Origin: Cedecea neteri
GTDB lineage: Bacteria; Pseudomonadota; Gammaproteobacteria; Enterobacterales; Enterobacteriaceae
Direction: 5' to 3'
DNA: 64,000 nt
Assembly (NCBI RefSeq): GCF_000758325.1
Contig: NZ_CP009459.1
Location: 1,612,001 to 1,676,000 of the forward strand
Shown: positions 40,154 through 50,753 of the stretch, piece after piece
Position numbering within the stretch: the first letter of the stretch is position 1
Layout of the letters: every line of letters starts with the position of its first letter
Notes under the pieces: model-generated
Told to the model about the DNA's origin: nothing
Databases searched by the model: none
What the model saw: only the letters and a program-made list of their open reading frames with translations
Position numbers and translations under genes: made by a program

Positions 40154-41137
40154 CTACAGCTTACCTGCGTCTACCACCGCCTTCACAAACGCTTCTGGCG
40201 CTTCTTGTGGCGGGTTGTGGCCGATGTTTCCGCTGAAGGTTCGGTGTTCATATTTGCCGGTAAATTTCGCCGCATAGGCCGCAGGTGCAGGATGTGGCGC
40301 GCCGTTGTTGTCGCCTTCAATGGTGATAGTTGGCACGGTGATGTTCGGCAGCGCAGCCAGCTTTTTCTCATCAGCCGCGTACTTCTGCTCGCCGTTTTCC
40401 AGCCCCTGGCGCCAGCGATAGTTGCTCAGGGTAATGGCGACGTGGTCCGGGTTATCCAGCGATTTGGCGCTGGTGTTAAAGGTCTCATCGCTGAACTTCC
40501 AGCCTGGTGAAGCCTGCTGCCAGATCAGGCGGGCGAAGTCATGAGTGTTCTTCTCATAGCCTGCCGCGCCGCGCGGGGTCGCGAAATAGAACTGATACCA
40601 CCACTGCAGCTCGGCCTGTGGCGGCAACGGTTTTTTCCCTGCTTCCTGGCTGCTAATCAGATAGCCGCTGACCGACACCAGCGCTTTCACCCGTTCAGGA
40701 TGCAGCGCCGCCACGATATCTGCCGTGCGCGCGCCCCAGTCATAGCCAGCAAAAATGGCCTGTTTGATGTGTAACGCGTCCATCAGCGCCACCGTATCCT
40801 GAGCCAGTGCCGCAGGTTCACCGTTGCGGGGCGTGGATGGGGAAAGGAAGCGGGTGCTGCCGAAGCCGCGCAGGTTAGGCACGATAACCCGGTAACCCTG
40901 CTTTGCCAGCTCAGGCGCTACCGAGTCAAAACTGTTGATGTCGTAGGGCCAGCCGTGCAGCAGAATAACCGGCTGCCCGTCTTTCGGGCCGAGATCGACA
41001 TAGCCGACGTTCAGCACGCCCGCGTTAATCTGTTTTATCTGATTAGCATCGAACCCCGCGGCTTCCGCCTGGCAGGCGAAAACCACTGAGAGAGAAAGAG
41101 GGGCAATCAGCGCAGACAGGGTCAGTTTGTTGAACAT
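40154..41137 (-). CDS. Secreted alpha/beta hydrolase, epoxide-hydrolase-like
   Basis: 327 residues with a signal peptide (MFNKLTLSALIAPLSLSVVF, cut near AEAA). The oxyanion motif HGWP is at 61-64. The nucleophile elbow GYDWGA places Asp133 as nucleophile, so it is of epoxide hydrolase or dehalogenase type rather than a Ser esterase. His307 in SGNIGHNPPQE is the likely catalytic base. It is predicted periplasmic. The substrate is unknown. It lies 51 bases upstream of the response-regulator gene on the same strand and could share its operon. Confidence 0.82.
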   Translation of the reverse strand: MFNKLTLSALIAPLSLSVVFACQAEAAGFDANQIKQINAGVLNVGYVDLGPKDGQPVILLHGWPYDINSFDSVAPELAKQGYRVIVPNLRGFGSTRFLSPSTPRNGEPAALAQDTVALMDALHIKQAIFAGYDWGARTADIVAALHPERVKALVSVSGYLISSQEAGKKPLPPQAELQWWYQFYFATPRGAAGYEKNTHDFARLIWQQASPGWKFSDETFNTSAKSLDNPDHVAITLSNYRWRQGLENGEQKYAADEKKLAALPNITVPTITIEGDNNGAPHPAPAAYAAKFTGKYEHRTFSGNIGHNPPQEAPEAFVKAVVDAGKL

Positions 41138-41276
41138 GATGTTTTCTCCAAAGCCATTAGAAAATGTTCGGTTATCACATCACGGGATTGTAGGTGGCGT
41201 GTTTTCCAAACCGCCTTTTTTGCATGGCTGCGTATCTGGCGGGGTCGTGGATACAGTGTGATACAAAGTGCCTTTA

Positions 41277-41376
41277 CCCTCACCCTAGCCCTCTCCCTGA
41301 AAGGGAGAGGGGATAAAAAATGTTCCGCTGTTTATTTTCCCCCTCTACCCTTTGGGGAGAGGGCTGGGGTGAGGGG
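41277..41376. repeat. Palindromic repeat copy between the hydrolase promoter and lsrK
   Basis: It begins CCCTCACCCTAGCCCTCTCC and ends with the inverted counterpart GGGGAGAGGGCTGGGGTGAG, with an inner hairpin CTCTCCCTGAAAGGGAGAG. The middle (GGGATAAAAAATGTTCC...) is AT-rich. It is adjacent to the 3' end of lsrK. Confidence 0.85.
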
Positions 41377-41380
41377 AAAA

Positions 41381-42961
41381 TTATCCTGCAACTCTCGGCA
41401 CAAGCCCCGGAGCCTGCCACATCGACGTCGTCAGGCCGCTGTCCACCAGCGTTAACTGGTCGGCATACACTTTTTGCCACTTGCGCTTCATCTCGTCGTA
41501 AAGCTCGCGGTGCGCCGGGTTCGGCGTGAACTCCCGCTGCCACTGTACCAGGCGCTCGCCGGTATTGGCCAGCGAATCGAAAAGCCCGGCACCCACGCCT
41601 GCGGCAATGGCGCAGCCCAGCGCCGTTGCCTCTTTGACCACCGGGACGCGCACCGGCAGGCCGGTGACATCGCTCAGTATTTGGCTCCATAGTGCGCCTT
41701 TTGAACCTCCCCCGGCGAAGACCAGCGAGTCGAACTTCACGCCAGAAAAGCCGGAAATCTGCTCCAAATTACAGGCGGAGACAATCGCCGCGTTCTCCTC
41801 TAAGGCGCGGAATAGCGTCGCTTTGTTGCATTTCTCAGGGTCAATAGAAAGGTTAATGAACGACGGCGCGGCGTGATACCACTGCTTGAAATGCATGGCA
41901 TCAGAGAAAATGGGCATCACCCCATGGGAGCCTGCGGGTACGCGGCCTGCCATCTCTTCCAACAGCGCATAGGTATCCACGCCGAGGCGCTCGGCCAGCA
42001 GCTTTTCTTCCGCGCAGAAGGCGTCCCGGAACCAGCGCATCGTCAGGCCGGTGAAGAAGCTAATGGATTCCGCCTGCACCATGTTTTGGATGACGTGCGG
42101 GTTAATGCGGATGTTCATGTCGGGGTCGGTTTTGATGGCCGGCAGATTTACCACCTGCTGCCAGAATGTGCCGCCCAGCACCGCCGTCTGCCCGGGCCTG
42201 ACGATGCCCAATCCCAGGCAGCCGAGCTGGACGTCGCCGCCGCCCATCACCACCGGCGTGCCTTTTAGCAGCCCGCTTTCTTCGGCCGCCTGCGGCGTTA
42301 TGCCGCCCAGCACGGTGCCGGTTTCTTTGACCGGAGAAAGTATGTCGGCGCGCAGCCCGGCCATATCCAGCAGAGCAGGCCGCCAGTCGCGGGTCGCCAG
42401 ATCCAACATGCCGGTCGTACCGGCGTTAGAAGGATCAACCGCCAACTCGCCAGAAAGTTTGGCCGCCAGCCAGTCGCTGATCATGGTGATGGTGGCGGCT
42501 TGGCGGTAGATGTCCGGGCGATGGTGCGCCAGCCAAAGCAGGCGCGGCATGGCGCTCAGCGCCAGCGTCTGGCCTGAAACCTGGTACACCTCGGACTCAA
42601 ACTGGAAGTCGTGGATCTCTTTCAGCTCGCTGACTTCGCGGCTGGCGCGGGCATCCACGTTTGCGCAGGCCCAGATTGGCTCACCGTGACGATCGTACAG
42701 CACAATCCCTTCCCGCATAGAGCAGCAGGCAACGGCGCTAATCGCCGAAGAGGAGAGGTTAGCCTTGTGCAGGGCTTCACGGATGCAGCGGCAGGCGAGC
42801 TGCCAGTTTACGGCGAGATCGAACTCCATCGATCCCGGCACGTCGGTTACGCTCAAGTGCTTCCATTCGGCCTGGCCAACGGCTATTTGCTGGCCAGAAG
42901 TATCGAAAATCACGGCGCGAATACTGCCCGTTCCGGCGTCCAGTGCAAGTAGATAACTCAT
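41381..42961 (-). CDS. lsrK: LsrK, autoinducer-2 kinase
   Basis: 526 residues of the FGGY carbohydrate kinase family, aligned with E. coli LsrK throughout. The N-terminal phosphate motif [16 protein letters not shown], the adenosine-binding [18 protein letters not shown] region and [20 protein letters not shown] are all clear. It phosphorylates internalised AI-2 (DPD) at C5. It is divergent from lsrF. No lsrR, lsrACDB or lsrE gene lies nearby. Confidence 0.93.
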   Translation of the reverse strand: MSYLLALDAGTGSIRAVIFDTSGQQIAVGQAEWKHLSVTDVPGSMEFDLAVNWQLACRCIREALHKANLSSSAISAVACCSMREGIVLYDRHGEPIWACANVDARASREVSELKEIHDFQFESEVYQVSGQTLALSAMPRLLWLAHHRPDIYRQAATITMISDWLAAKLSGELAVDPSNAGTTGMLDLATRDWRPALLDMAGLRADILSPVKETGTVLGGITPQAAEESGLLKGTPVVMGGGDVQLGCLGLGIVRPGQTAVLGGTFWQQVVNLPAIKTDPDMNIRINPHVIQNMVQAESISFFTGLTMRWFRDAFCAEEKLLAERLGVDTYALLEEMAGRVPAGSHGVMPIFSDAMHFKQWYHAAPSFINLSIDPEKCNKATLFRALEENAAIVSACNLEQISGFSGVKFDSLVFAGGGSKGALWSQILSDVTGLPVRVPVVKEATALGCAIAAGVGAGLFDSLANTGERLVQWQREFTPNPAHRELYDEMKRKWQKVYADQLTLVDSGLTTSMWQAPGLVPRVAG

Positions 42962-43130
42962 TCACAGACCTCTTCCGTCGCTCGTTCAATAAATAAACTC
43001 TTATCCATCGCGGGAGATCTGGGCGATCTATTTGGATGTTTTGTGATCGCTGCACGGTTGCGATGGGCGATCCCTGACTAAGTTTTTGAACACTATCTCT
43101 TATTCACTGATGGATCCGGGAGAGAACTTG

Positions 43131-44021
43131 ATGGCAGATCTGGATGATATTAAAGACGGGAAAGACTTCGGTATTGGCCAGCCGCAGGAAAACCGGGCGT
43201 TTTACCTGAAGGGAAGCGGGGCGCTGGACTGGGGCATGCAGTCGCGGCTGGCGAGGATCTTTAACCCCAACACCGGGCGCACCGTGATGCTGGCCTTCGA
43301 TCACGGTTATTTTCAGGGGCCGACCACCGGGCTGGAGCGCATTGATCTCTCTATTGCGCCGCTGTTTCCTGAAACCGACGTGCTGATGTGTACCCGCGGC
43401 ATTCTGCGTAGCGTGGTCCCGTCTGCGACCAACAAGCCCGTTGTGCTTCGTGCCTCCGGTGGTAATTCGATCCTCAGCGAACTCTCGCGGGAAAGCGTCG
43501 CCGTGACGATGGAAGATGCTATGCGCCTCAACGCCTGCGCGGTGGCCGCGCAGATTTATATCGGCAGCGAGTATGAGCATCAGTCGATCAACAACATCAT
43601 CAAGCTGGTAGACGAGGGGACGCGCTACGGCATTCCTACACTTGCCGTCACCGGCGTAGGCAAAGAGATGGCCCGTGACGCGCGCTATTTCTCGCTGGCG
43701 AGCCGTATTGCTGCCGAACTTGGGGCCCAGTTTGTAAAAACCTACTTCGTTGAGGAAGGTTTTGAGAAAGTCGCCGCCAGCTGTCCGGTGCCGATCGTTA
43801 TCGCCGGTGGAAAAAAGCTGCCCGAGCAGGAGGCGCTGGAGATGTGCTTTAAGGCGATAGACCAGGGGGCATCCGGCGTGGATATGGGTCGCAACATCTT
43901 CCAGTCTGAAGCACCCCTGGCGATGTTGCAGGCGGTGAAGAAGGTGGTACACGAGAAAGCATCTGCCCGCGAAGCCTATCAGTTCTGGCTTGAAGCGAAG
44001 CATCAGGGAGGTAAGGCATGA
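43131..44021 (+). CDS. lsrF: LsrF, phospho-AI-2 thiolase (3-hydroxy-5-phosphonooxypentane-2,4-dione thiolase)
   Basis: 296 residues from the ATG at 43131 ([20 protein letters not shown]), which matches E. coli; the frame is open 45 bases upstream without need. It is a class I aldolase-like TIM barrel with [20 protein letters not shown], and the catalytic lysine expected in [16 protein letters not shown]. It transfers an acetyl group from the LsrG product to CoA. It overlaps lsrG by four bases. Confidence 0.94.
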   Translation: MADLDDIKDGKDFGIGQPQENRAFYLKGSGALDWGMQSRLARIFNPNTGRTVMLAFDHGYFQGPTTGLERIDLSIAPLFPETDVLMCTRGILRSVVPSATNKPVVLRASGGNSILSELSRESVAVTMEDAMRLNACAVAAQIYIGSEYEHQSINNIIKLVDEGTRYGIPTLAVTGVGKEMARDARYFSLASRIAAELGAQFVKTYFVEEGFEKVAASCPVPIVIAGGKKLPEQEALEMCFKAIDQGASGVDMGRNIFQSEAPLAMLQAVKKVVHEKASAREAYQFWLEAKHQGGKA

Positions 44022-44308
44022 ACGTCACGCTGGTGGAGATCAACATCAAGCCAGAGCGCGTCGACGAGTTTCTGGACGTGTTTCGGGCGAATCACGAAGG
44101 TGCCATCAAAGAGCCCGGTAATTTACGCTTTGACGTGCTGCAGGACCCGGAGGTTTCAACGCGATTTTATATTTACGAAGCCTATCAGGATGAGGCCGCG
44201 GTGCTGGCGCACAAGAAGACCCCGCACTATCTCGCTTGCGTTGAGAAGCTGGATGAGATGATGTCTGAGCCACGTAAGAAGCAGAGTTTTATTGGGCTGC
44301 TGCCGTAG
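44018..44308 (+). CDS. lsrG: LsrG, phospho-AI-2 isomerase
   Basis: 96 residues of the antibiotic biosynthesis monooxygenase (ABM) fold: [54 protein letters not shown]. It matches E. coli LsrG over its length. It isomerises phospho-AI-2 before LsrF cleavage. It is coupled to lsrF by an ATGA-type overlap. Confidence 0.93.
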   Translation: MNVTLVEINIKPERVDEFLDVFRANHEGAIKEPGNLRFDVLQDPEVSTRFYIYEAYQDEAAVLAHKKTPHYLACVEKLDEMMSEPRKKQSFIGLLP

Positions 44309-44314
44309 GGAATG

Positions 44315-44471
44315 CCCCTCACCCTGACCCTCTCGCCTTGGGGGAGAGGGGATAAAAATAAAGATCTGAATAGGGATAATGCCTTCAGCACAGGGAGAGG
44401 GGATAAAAAAGAAGGGAGTAGATGGAACAGGGAAAACACCCTCTCCCTTTTAGGGAGAGGGTTGGGGTGAG
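44315..44471. repeat. Palindromic repeat copy between lsrG and patA
   Basis: It starts with CCCCTCACCCTGACCCTCTC six bases after the lsrG stop codon and ends with GGGAGAGGGTTGGGGTGAG. A CTCTCCCTTTTAGGGAGAG hairpin is near the right end, and internal copies of GGGAGAGGGGATAAAAA occur. The element separates convergent lsrG and patA and may act as their terminator. Confidence 0.85.
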
Positions 44472-44477
44472 TGTCAA

Positions 44478-46001
<1,524 letters not shown>

Positions 46002-46076
46002 TCACAATAGATTACATTTTGCGTGTTTTAATGCTGAAGGCCAAATGAGTGGGCATGACCTTGCAGAAAAGAGGTT

Positions 46077-46093
46077 TGCACCACTTTGGGGCG
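46077..46093. promoter_or_regulatory. NtrC-like enhancer site upstream of patA
   Basis: TGCACC-N5-GGGGCG matches the NtrC consensus TGCACC-N5-GGTGCA perfectly on the left and at four of six bases on the right. It is about 140 bases upstream of the sigma54 promoter, a normal enhancer distance. The rest of the 478-base gap 45876-46353 is AT-rich and holds the dgcZ promoter, which I cannot place. Confidence 0.55.
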
Positions 46094-46353
46094 AAATGTT
46101 TCTCGTTGGCGCAGGAGAGAAATAAAAGCTTCGCATGTTATTGTTCAATTTTTCTTAATGGTTAATAGATACTTATTTATTTATTCTGAAATACCGTATG
46201 ACAACTAATGTCCTTATTCGTAAAGTTTTTAATATGGGTTTATCGTTTAGGCTTTGTTTAAGTTATGATTCGGCGTGAAAATTAACCCGCGATATTCGTT
46301 ATCATCAGGTGGTGGATATTAATTTGACCCGTTAAACACAAGGTGTGCACAGC

Positions 46354-47253
46354 GTGACTATCAATATAAAGGACATCGATAGCTCTTTATCAGAGCTGAA
46401 TATTGCCATCCGCGATCACTATAATTGGGCAAATAAATGCCTGCGTCTTAGCCTGCTGGGCGGTGAACCCGATAAAGAAATCAACGATAGGCATTCCCAC
46501 CAGCATTGCCGTTTCAGCCGCTGGCTCGGTCAGCGCTTGCAAGGTGTTAGCCTGGATCGGGAGCTGATTCTGCTGATTGATAAGCACCACACCGCTATGC
46601 ACAATGCTGCCCGGGCATTAATGTTATCTATTATCGCCAGACAGGTTAGCGAAGAATTATTGAATAATTACAATGAGGCGCAACAAAAATTTATTTCCAG
46701 TATCGACCAATATAAAGAATACCTTTTTTCCTACCGCAATTTGTACGACGCTTTAACCGGCCTGCCGCTACGCCATTTAATGTATCAGGAATTTCCGCTG
46801 ATACGCTCTCGCTGCGAGCGTGCGGAGCGCAGCCTTTATTTACTGATCATGGATATTGATCGTTTTAAAACGATCAATGACACCTGGGGGCACAACGCGG
46901 GGGATGATGTTCTGCGCAGCGTCGCGTCCATTTTTAAAGGGGCCACGCGCAACGAGGAGCGTATTTATCGCTTTGGCGGCGAGGAATTTATTATGCTGCT
47001 TGAAGCGACCGGCCGTGAGCAGGCCGAGCAAGCCGGCCAGCGAATTTGCCAGCATTTAGCCAGTCACCCCGTCAGCGTGGACGATCAGGCTATTCGCGTG
47101 ACGGTGACCGGCGGGCTGACCCTGGTCAGCGCGGATGACTCACTGCATAGCGCGATTGGTCGGGCAGATAAAGCCATGTATTACGGCAAAAACACCGGCC
47201 GTAATCGCTGTATTCTGGCTTTGTCTGACGAAGAAATGGTCACGCTGGAATAA
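46354..47253 (+). CDS. dgcZ: DgcZ-like diguanylate cyclase with zinc-binding CZB sensor domain
   Basis: 299 residues from the GTG at 46354, behind AAGGTG; a GTG at 46345 is also in frame. With this start the CZB zinc ligands fall at His22, Cys52, His79 and His83, the same numbers as in E. coli DgcZ (YdeH), which supports the choice. The GGDEF domain follows (LLIMDIDRFKTINDTWGHNA, active site GGEEF in YRFGGEEFIML). The inhibitory RxxD position reads RNEE, so it is degenerate. It makes cyclic di-GMP and is inhibited by zinc in E. coli. It is convergent with the ABC operon. Confidence 0.9.
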   Translation: MTINIKDIDSSLSELNIAIRDHYNWANKCLRLSLLGGEPDKEINDRHSHQHCRFSRWLGQRLQGVSLDRELILLIDKHHTAMHNAARALMLSIIARQVSEELLNNYNEAQQKFISSIDQYKEYLFSYRNLYDALTGLPLRHLMYQEFPLIRSRCERAERSLYLLIMDIDRFKTINDTWGHNAGDDVLRSVASIFKGATRNEERIYRFGGEEFIMLLEATGREQAEQAGQRICQHLASHPVSVDDQAIRVTVTGGLTLVSADDSLHSAIGRADKAMYYGKNTGRNRCILALSDEEMVTLE

Positions 47254-47257
47254 TGCG

Positions 47258-47980
47258 TTACGCGTGGGCCATCCTGTGTTCCCCGTTAACCAGCGCATCG
47301 CGATCAAAGCTGCGCTCAATCACCCCGTTGGCCATAAACGCCGCCCGGTCGGACATATGGGCAATCACGTCGGCATCGTGACTGACCAGCAGATAGGTCA
47401 TGCCGTGCTCCTGCTTCAGGCGGTTGAGCAGGTTGAGGATCTCCGCCTGGACCGACATATCCAGCGCGGAAGTGGGTTCGTCGAGCAGCAGGATTTTCGG
47501 ACGTAACAGTAGCGCACGAGCAATCGCCACGCGCTGGCGCTGGCCGCCAGAAAGCTGGTGCGGGTAGCGTTTTGCAGCGTCGGCTGGCAGTCCAACCTGC
47601 TTTAAGGCTTCCGCTACACGGGCTTCGATCTCGCTTTCTCCGTGGATTTTCAGCGGCTCGGCCAGCGTGCGCCAAATTGTGTGGTTGGGGTGCAACGAAG
47701 CGTACGGATCCTGAAAGACCATTTGTACTTCACGGCGTAGCGCCCCCTGGAAGCGTTTCCCTGCCGCAATGCGATTGCCCAGCAGCTCCACGTCACCTTT
47801 CCAGTCACGCTGCAGCCCGGCCAGCACGCGCAGGATGGTGGATTTCCCGCAGCCTGAGGCGCCAATGAGACTGAATGTCTCGCCTTGTTCAAGGGCGAAA
47901 CTGGCCCCGGCGACGGCGGTTTTGACCCCGCCTTTGGCGGCAAACTGCACGCTCAGATTATCAACCTTAACGATCGCCAT
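47258..47980 (-). CDS. ABC transporter ATP-binding protein, OppF/NikE-like
   Basis: 240 residues. Walker A GASGCGKST, Q-loop MVFQDPYASLHP, signature LSGGQRQRVAIARAL, Walker B KILLLDEPTSALD and H-loop LLVSHD are all intact. It ends soon after the H-loop and lacks the C-terminal extension found in OppF, like NikE. It is the last gene of a five-gene importer operon and overlaps the preceding ATPase gene by 14 bases. Confidence 0.92.
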   Translation of the reverse strand: MAIVKVDNLSVQFAAKGGVKTAVAGASFALEQGETFSLIGASGCGKSTILRVLAGLQRDWKGDVELLGNRIAAGKRFQGALRREVQMVFQDPYASLHPNHTIWRTLAEPLKIHGESEIEARVAEALKQVGLPADAAKRYPHQLSGGQRQRVAIARALLLRPKILLLDEPTSALDMSVQAEILNLLNRLKQEHGMTYLLVSHDADVIAHMSDRAAFMANGVIERSFDRDALVNGEHRMAHA

Positions 47981-48800
47981 AGGTTTCTCCTGGCTGGAAT
48001 TCGCTGCGATTCAGCGTCGGCAGCATCTGCCCGTAGGTGTCGGCATTTGGACGGCAGGTCCAGAGCGTGCGGGTGTAAGGATGTGTGGCCTGCGGCAGCT
48101 CGCTTGCCGACATTTCATCCACTTTCTGCCCCTGATACATCACCAACACGCGGTGGCAGTGTTCGGCCACCAGCGGCAGATCGTGGCTAATCAGCAGCAG
48201 CGCCATTTGCCGCTGCTCACACTGGGCTACCAGCAGCTCAAGGATTTGGTTGCGCAGGCGGGCGTCGAGCGCCGACGTAGGTTCGTCGGCGATCAGCACT
48301 TTGGGATTATTGGCGAGCGCAATGGCGATCATTACGCGCTGGCCCATGCCGCCGGACAGTTCGCCGGGGTAGCGCTGCAGTACCGCGTCCGGCAAGCCAA
48401 CGGATTGCACCAGCTCGCGGCAGCGCTCGCGGCGTTCGGCGGTGGACAGCTTCTGGTGCAATCGTAGCGCTTCGTCAATTTGCTGCTGTACGTTTTTGAC
48501 CGGGTTCAGCGCATAGCGTGGGTCCTGCAGCACCATGGCGATATCGCTGCCGCGCAGCTGGTTCCAGCTCCGGGCATTCATGTCGAGCAGGTCGTGCCCC
48601 ATCACGCTGAGCTGCTCTGCGCTCACTTTGCCCGGTTTACGCACCAGGCCCATCAGCGCGCGGGCCGTCATGGATTTTCCTGAGCCGGATTCGCCGACCA
48701 GCGCCAGGCGTTCATTGCCCAGCGTGAAGGAGAGATTGCTTACCACCCGGCTGCCGGGGTAGTCGATATTCAGCCCGGACACGGTAATTCTGTTAGTCAT
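47967..48800 (-). CDS. ABC transporter ATP-binding protein, OppD/NikD-like
   Basis: 277 residues from the ATG at 48800 (MTNRITVSGLNIDYPGSRVV). Walker A GESGSGKS, signature LSGGMGQRVMIAIAL, Walker B KVLIADEPTSALD and the C-terminal oligopeptide-transporter extension HPYTRTLWTCRPNADTYGQM are present. It overlaps its neighbours on both sides, which shows tight operon coupling. Confidence 0.92.
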   Translation of the reverse strand: MTNRITVSGLNIDYPGSRVVSNLSFTLGNERLALVGESGSGKSMTARALMGLVRKPGKVSAEQLSVMGHDLLDMNARSWNQLRGSDIAMVLQDPRYALNPVKNVQQQIDEALRLHQKLSTAERRERCRELVQSVGLPDAVLQRYPGELSGGMGQRVMIAIALANNPKVLIADEPTSALDARLRNQILELLVAQCEQRQMALLLISHDLPLVAEHCHRVLVMYQGQKVDEMSASELPQATHPYTRTLWTCRPNADTYGQMLPTLNRSEFQPGETYGDR

Positions 48801-49626
48801 GTTGCGGCTCCAGCACGTCGCGCAGGCCATCGCCCAGCAGGTTAAAGGCCAGGCTGCTCAGCAGAATGGCGGTGCCCGGAATGGCGGCAATCCACCATTG
48901 ATCGAAAATGACCTGCATCCCGTCGGCAATCATCGCGCCCCATTCGGACATCGGCGGGCGGGCGCCCAGGCCCAGGAAACCCAACCCGGCGGCGGCAAGA
49001 ATAATCCCGGCCAGATCCAGCGCCAGGCGCACGATGGCGGAAGGCAGGCACAGCGGCAGAATATGGCCGACCAGCAGCCGCAAGCCTTTGATGCCCATCA
49101 TTTCTGCGGCCGCAAGATAATCGCTGTGGCGCAGACGCTGTATTTCACTTCTTGCCTGGCGGGCATAGGCGGGCCAGGTGGTCAAAGCCAGCGCCAGCGC
49201 GCCGTTAACCAGCCCTGGGCCGAGCATCGCCACAAAGGCAAAGGCGAGAATCAGGCGCGGCATCGACATGACTACATCGGTAAAGCGCATCAGGATACGC
49301 TCCAGCCAGCCGCCGTAATAGCCAGACAGAATGCCAATCAGCAGCCCCACCGGCAGGGTAATAACGGTCACCAGCAGCACCAGACCCAGCGCCGGGCGGG
49401 TGCCGTAAAGCAGGCGAGAAAGCAGGTCGCGGCCATAGCTGTCAGTACCCAGCAGATGTTGGGCGTTGGGCGCCTGCAGGCGCGCGGCGGCATCCTGCCA
49501 GTTAGGATCGAACGGAGCCAGCCACGGCGCAAACAGCGCGATAAGCACCAGCCCGGCAATGATAATCAGCCCGCTTAGGGCCGCCGGGGAGCGCAGCATG
49601 CGTCGCAGAAAGAGAGAAGACGGCAT
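48793..49626 (-). CDS. ABC transporter permease, DppC/NikC-like
   Basis: 277 residues, with about six transmembrane helices. The N-terminal DppC-type segment NAQHLLGTDSYGRDLLSRLL and the permease EAA-type loop (AAEMMGIKGLRLLVGHILPL) are clear. It pairs with the DppB-like permease encoded just upstream, whose stop codon shares a base with this gene's start. Confidence 0.92.
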   Translation of the reverse strand: MPSSLFLRRMLRSPAALSGLIIIAGLVLIALFAPWLAPFDPNWQDAAARLQAPNAQHLLGTDSYGRDLLSRLLYGTRPALGLVLLVTVITLPVGLLIGILSGYYGGWLERILMRFTDVVMSMPRLILAFAFVAMLGPGLVNGALALALTTWPAYARQARSEIQRLRHSDYLAAAEMMGIKGLRLLVGHILPLCLPSAIVRLALDLAGIILAAAGLGFLGLGARPPMSEWGAMIADGMQVIFDQWWIAAIPGTAILLSSLAFNLLGDGLRDVLEPQHD

Positions 49627-50669
49627 TAGCGGATCCTCGGGTCGGTGGCGCGCACCAGTATGTCGGTCAGGTTATTGATCAGCACAAAGGACACGCCGAT
49701 CAGCAGCGTACCGCCCATGATGGCGGTGGTGTCCCCGGCAAACAGCGCGGTGGTCAGATAGCGGCCAATGCCCGGCCAGGAGAAGACGGTTTCCGTCAGC
49801 ACCGCACCTTCGAGCATGCTGGTGTAGGCCAGGGCTATCACGGTGAACAGCGTGCCGCGAATATTGGGCAACACATGGCGCAGCAGAATCGCCATGTCGC
49901 CTGCACCCTTCGCGCGGGCCAGCGTAATGTACTCTTTGTTCATTTCGCTCAGGCAGGCCGTGCGGGTCAGGCGGGTGATGCTGGCGAGAGAATAATAGGC
50001 CAGTAGCAATACCGGCAGAATCAGGTGGTTAATGGCGTTGAGAAACGCGCCTTTATCGCCGGAAAGCCAGGTATCGATCAGCACGAAGCCGGTTTTAGCC
50101 TCGACGCTGTACTGGTAGATATCGTCGAGTCGTCCAGGCCCGGCGCTCCACTGCAGGCGAGCGTAAAACAGCGCCAGCATCAGCAGGCCCAGCCAGAAAA
50201 TAGGTACGGAGTTGCCCAGCAGGGTAAACGTTCGCACCACGAGATCCAGCGGTGAACCCGCGAACCGGGCGCAAAGCACACCAAAAAGTACGCCAAGTAC
50301 GCTACCGACGATCAACGCCAGGGTGGCAAGTTCCAGGGTGGCGGGAAAAGCAGAGAGCAAATCATGCAGAACCGGCTGGCCGGTTGAGCTGGCTATGCCT
50401 AAATCGCCGTGGGCGAGATTGACCAGATAGTGCCAGAACTGCACGGGCAGCGACTGATCCAGCCCAAGCTGGTGGCGAACCTGATCGTAAGTGGACTGGC
50501 TGGCGTGGTCGCCGACGATTTGCAGCACTCTGTCCACCGGGGACAGCGCAGACAGCGCGAAGGTAATCAGCAGCAGGCCAATCAGGGTCAGAGCAAGGGT
50601 AAATATTCCCTGAAGCAGGGTGAGCAGCGGACGCCGCAGGCGCTGCGACGAAGGCGAGACTTCGGACAT
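49626..50669 (-). CDS. ABC transporter permease, DppB/NikB-like
   Basis: 347 residues with about six transmembrane helices. The EAA loop ITLARAKGAGDMAILLRHVL is followed by EGAVLTETVFSWPGIGRYLT, typical of DppB/NikB permeases. The insert between helices (about 180-225) is somewhat long for the family. It lies 84 bases after the substrate-binding-protein gene. Confidence 0.92.
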   Translation of the reverse strand: MSEVSPSSQRLRRPLLTLLQGIFTLALTLIGLLLITFALSALSPVDRVLQIVGDHASQSTYDQVRHQLGLDQSLPVQFWHYLVNLAHGDLGIASSTGQPVLHDLLSAFPATLELATLALIVGSVLGVLFGVLCARFAGSPLDLVVRTFTLLGNSVPIFWLGLLMLALFYARLQWSAGPGRLDDIYQYSVEAKTGFVLIDTWLSGDKGAFLNAINHLILPVLLLAYYSLASITRLTRTACLSEMNKEYITLARAKGAGDMAILLRHVLPNIRGTLFTVIALAYTSMLEGAVLTETVFSWPGIGRYLTTALFAGDTTAIMGGTLLIGVSFVLINNLTDILVRATDPRIR

Positions 50670-50753
50670 GGGTAACTCTTTTATGCGCTAATGGTGATTA
50701 ACCCCCCGACCGACCTCTTTCACGATGGAAAGGGCGGGCGAGGGGCCGTTCAG

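Noticed and set aside
42962-43130. Remnant of lsrR or lsrB between lsrK and lsrF
   Set aside because: I looked for residual coding similarity in all frames of the 169-base gap and saw none that I could defend.
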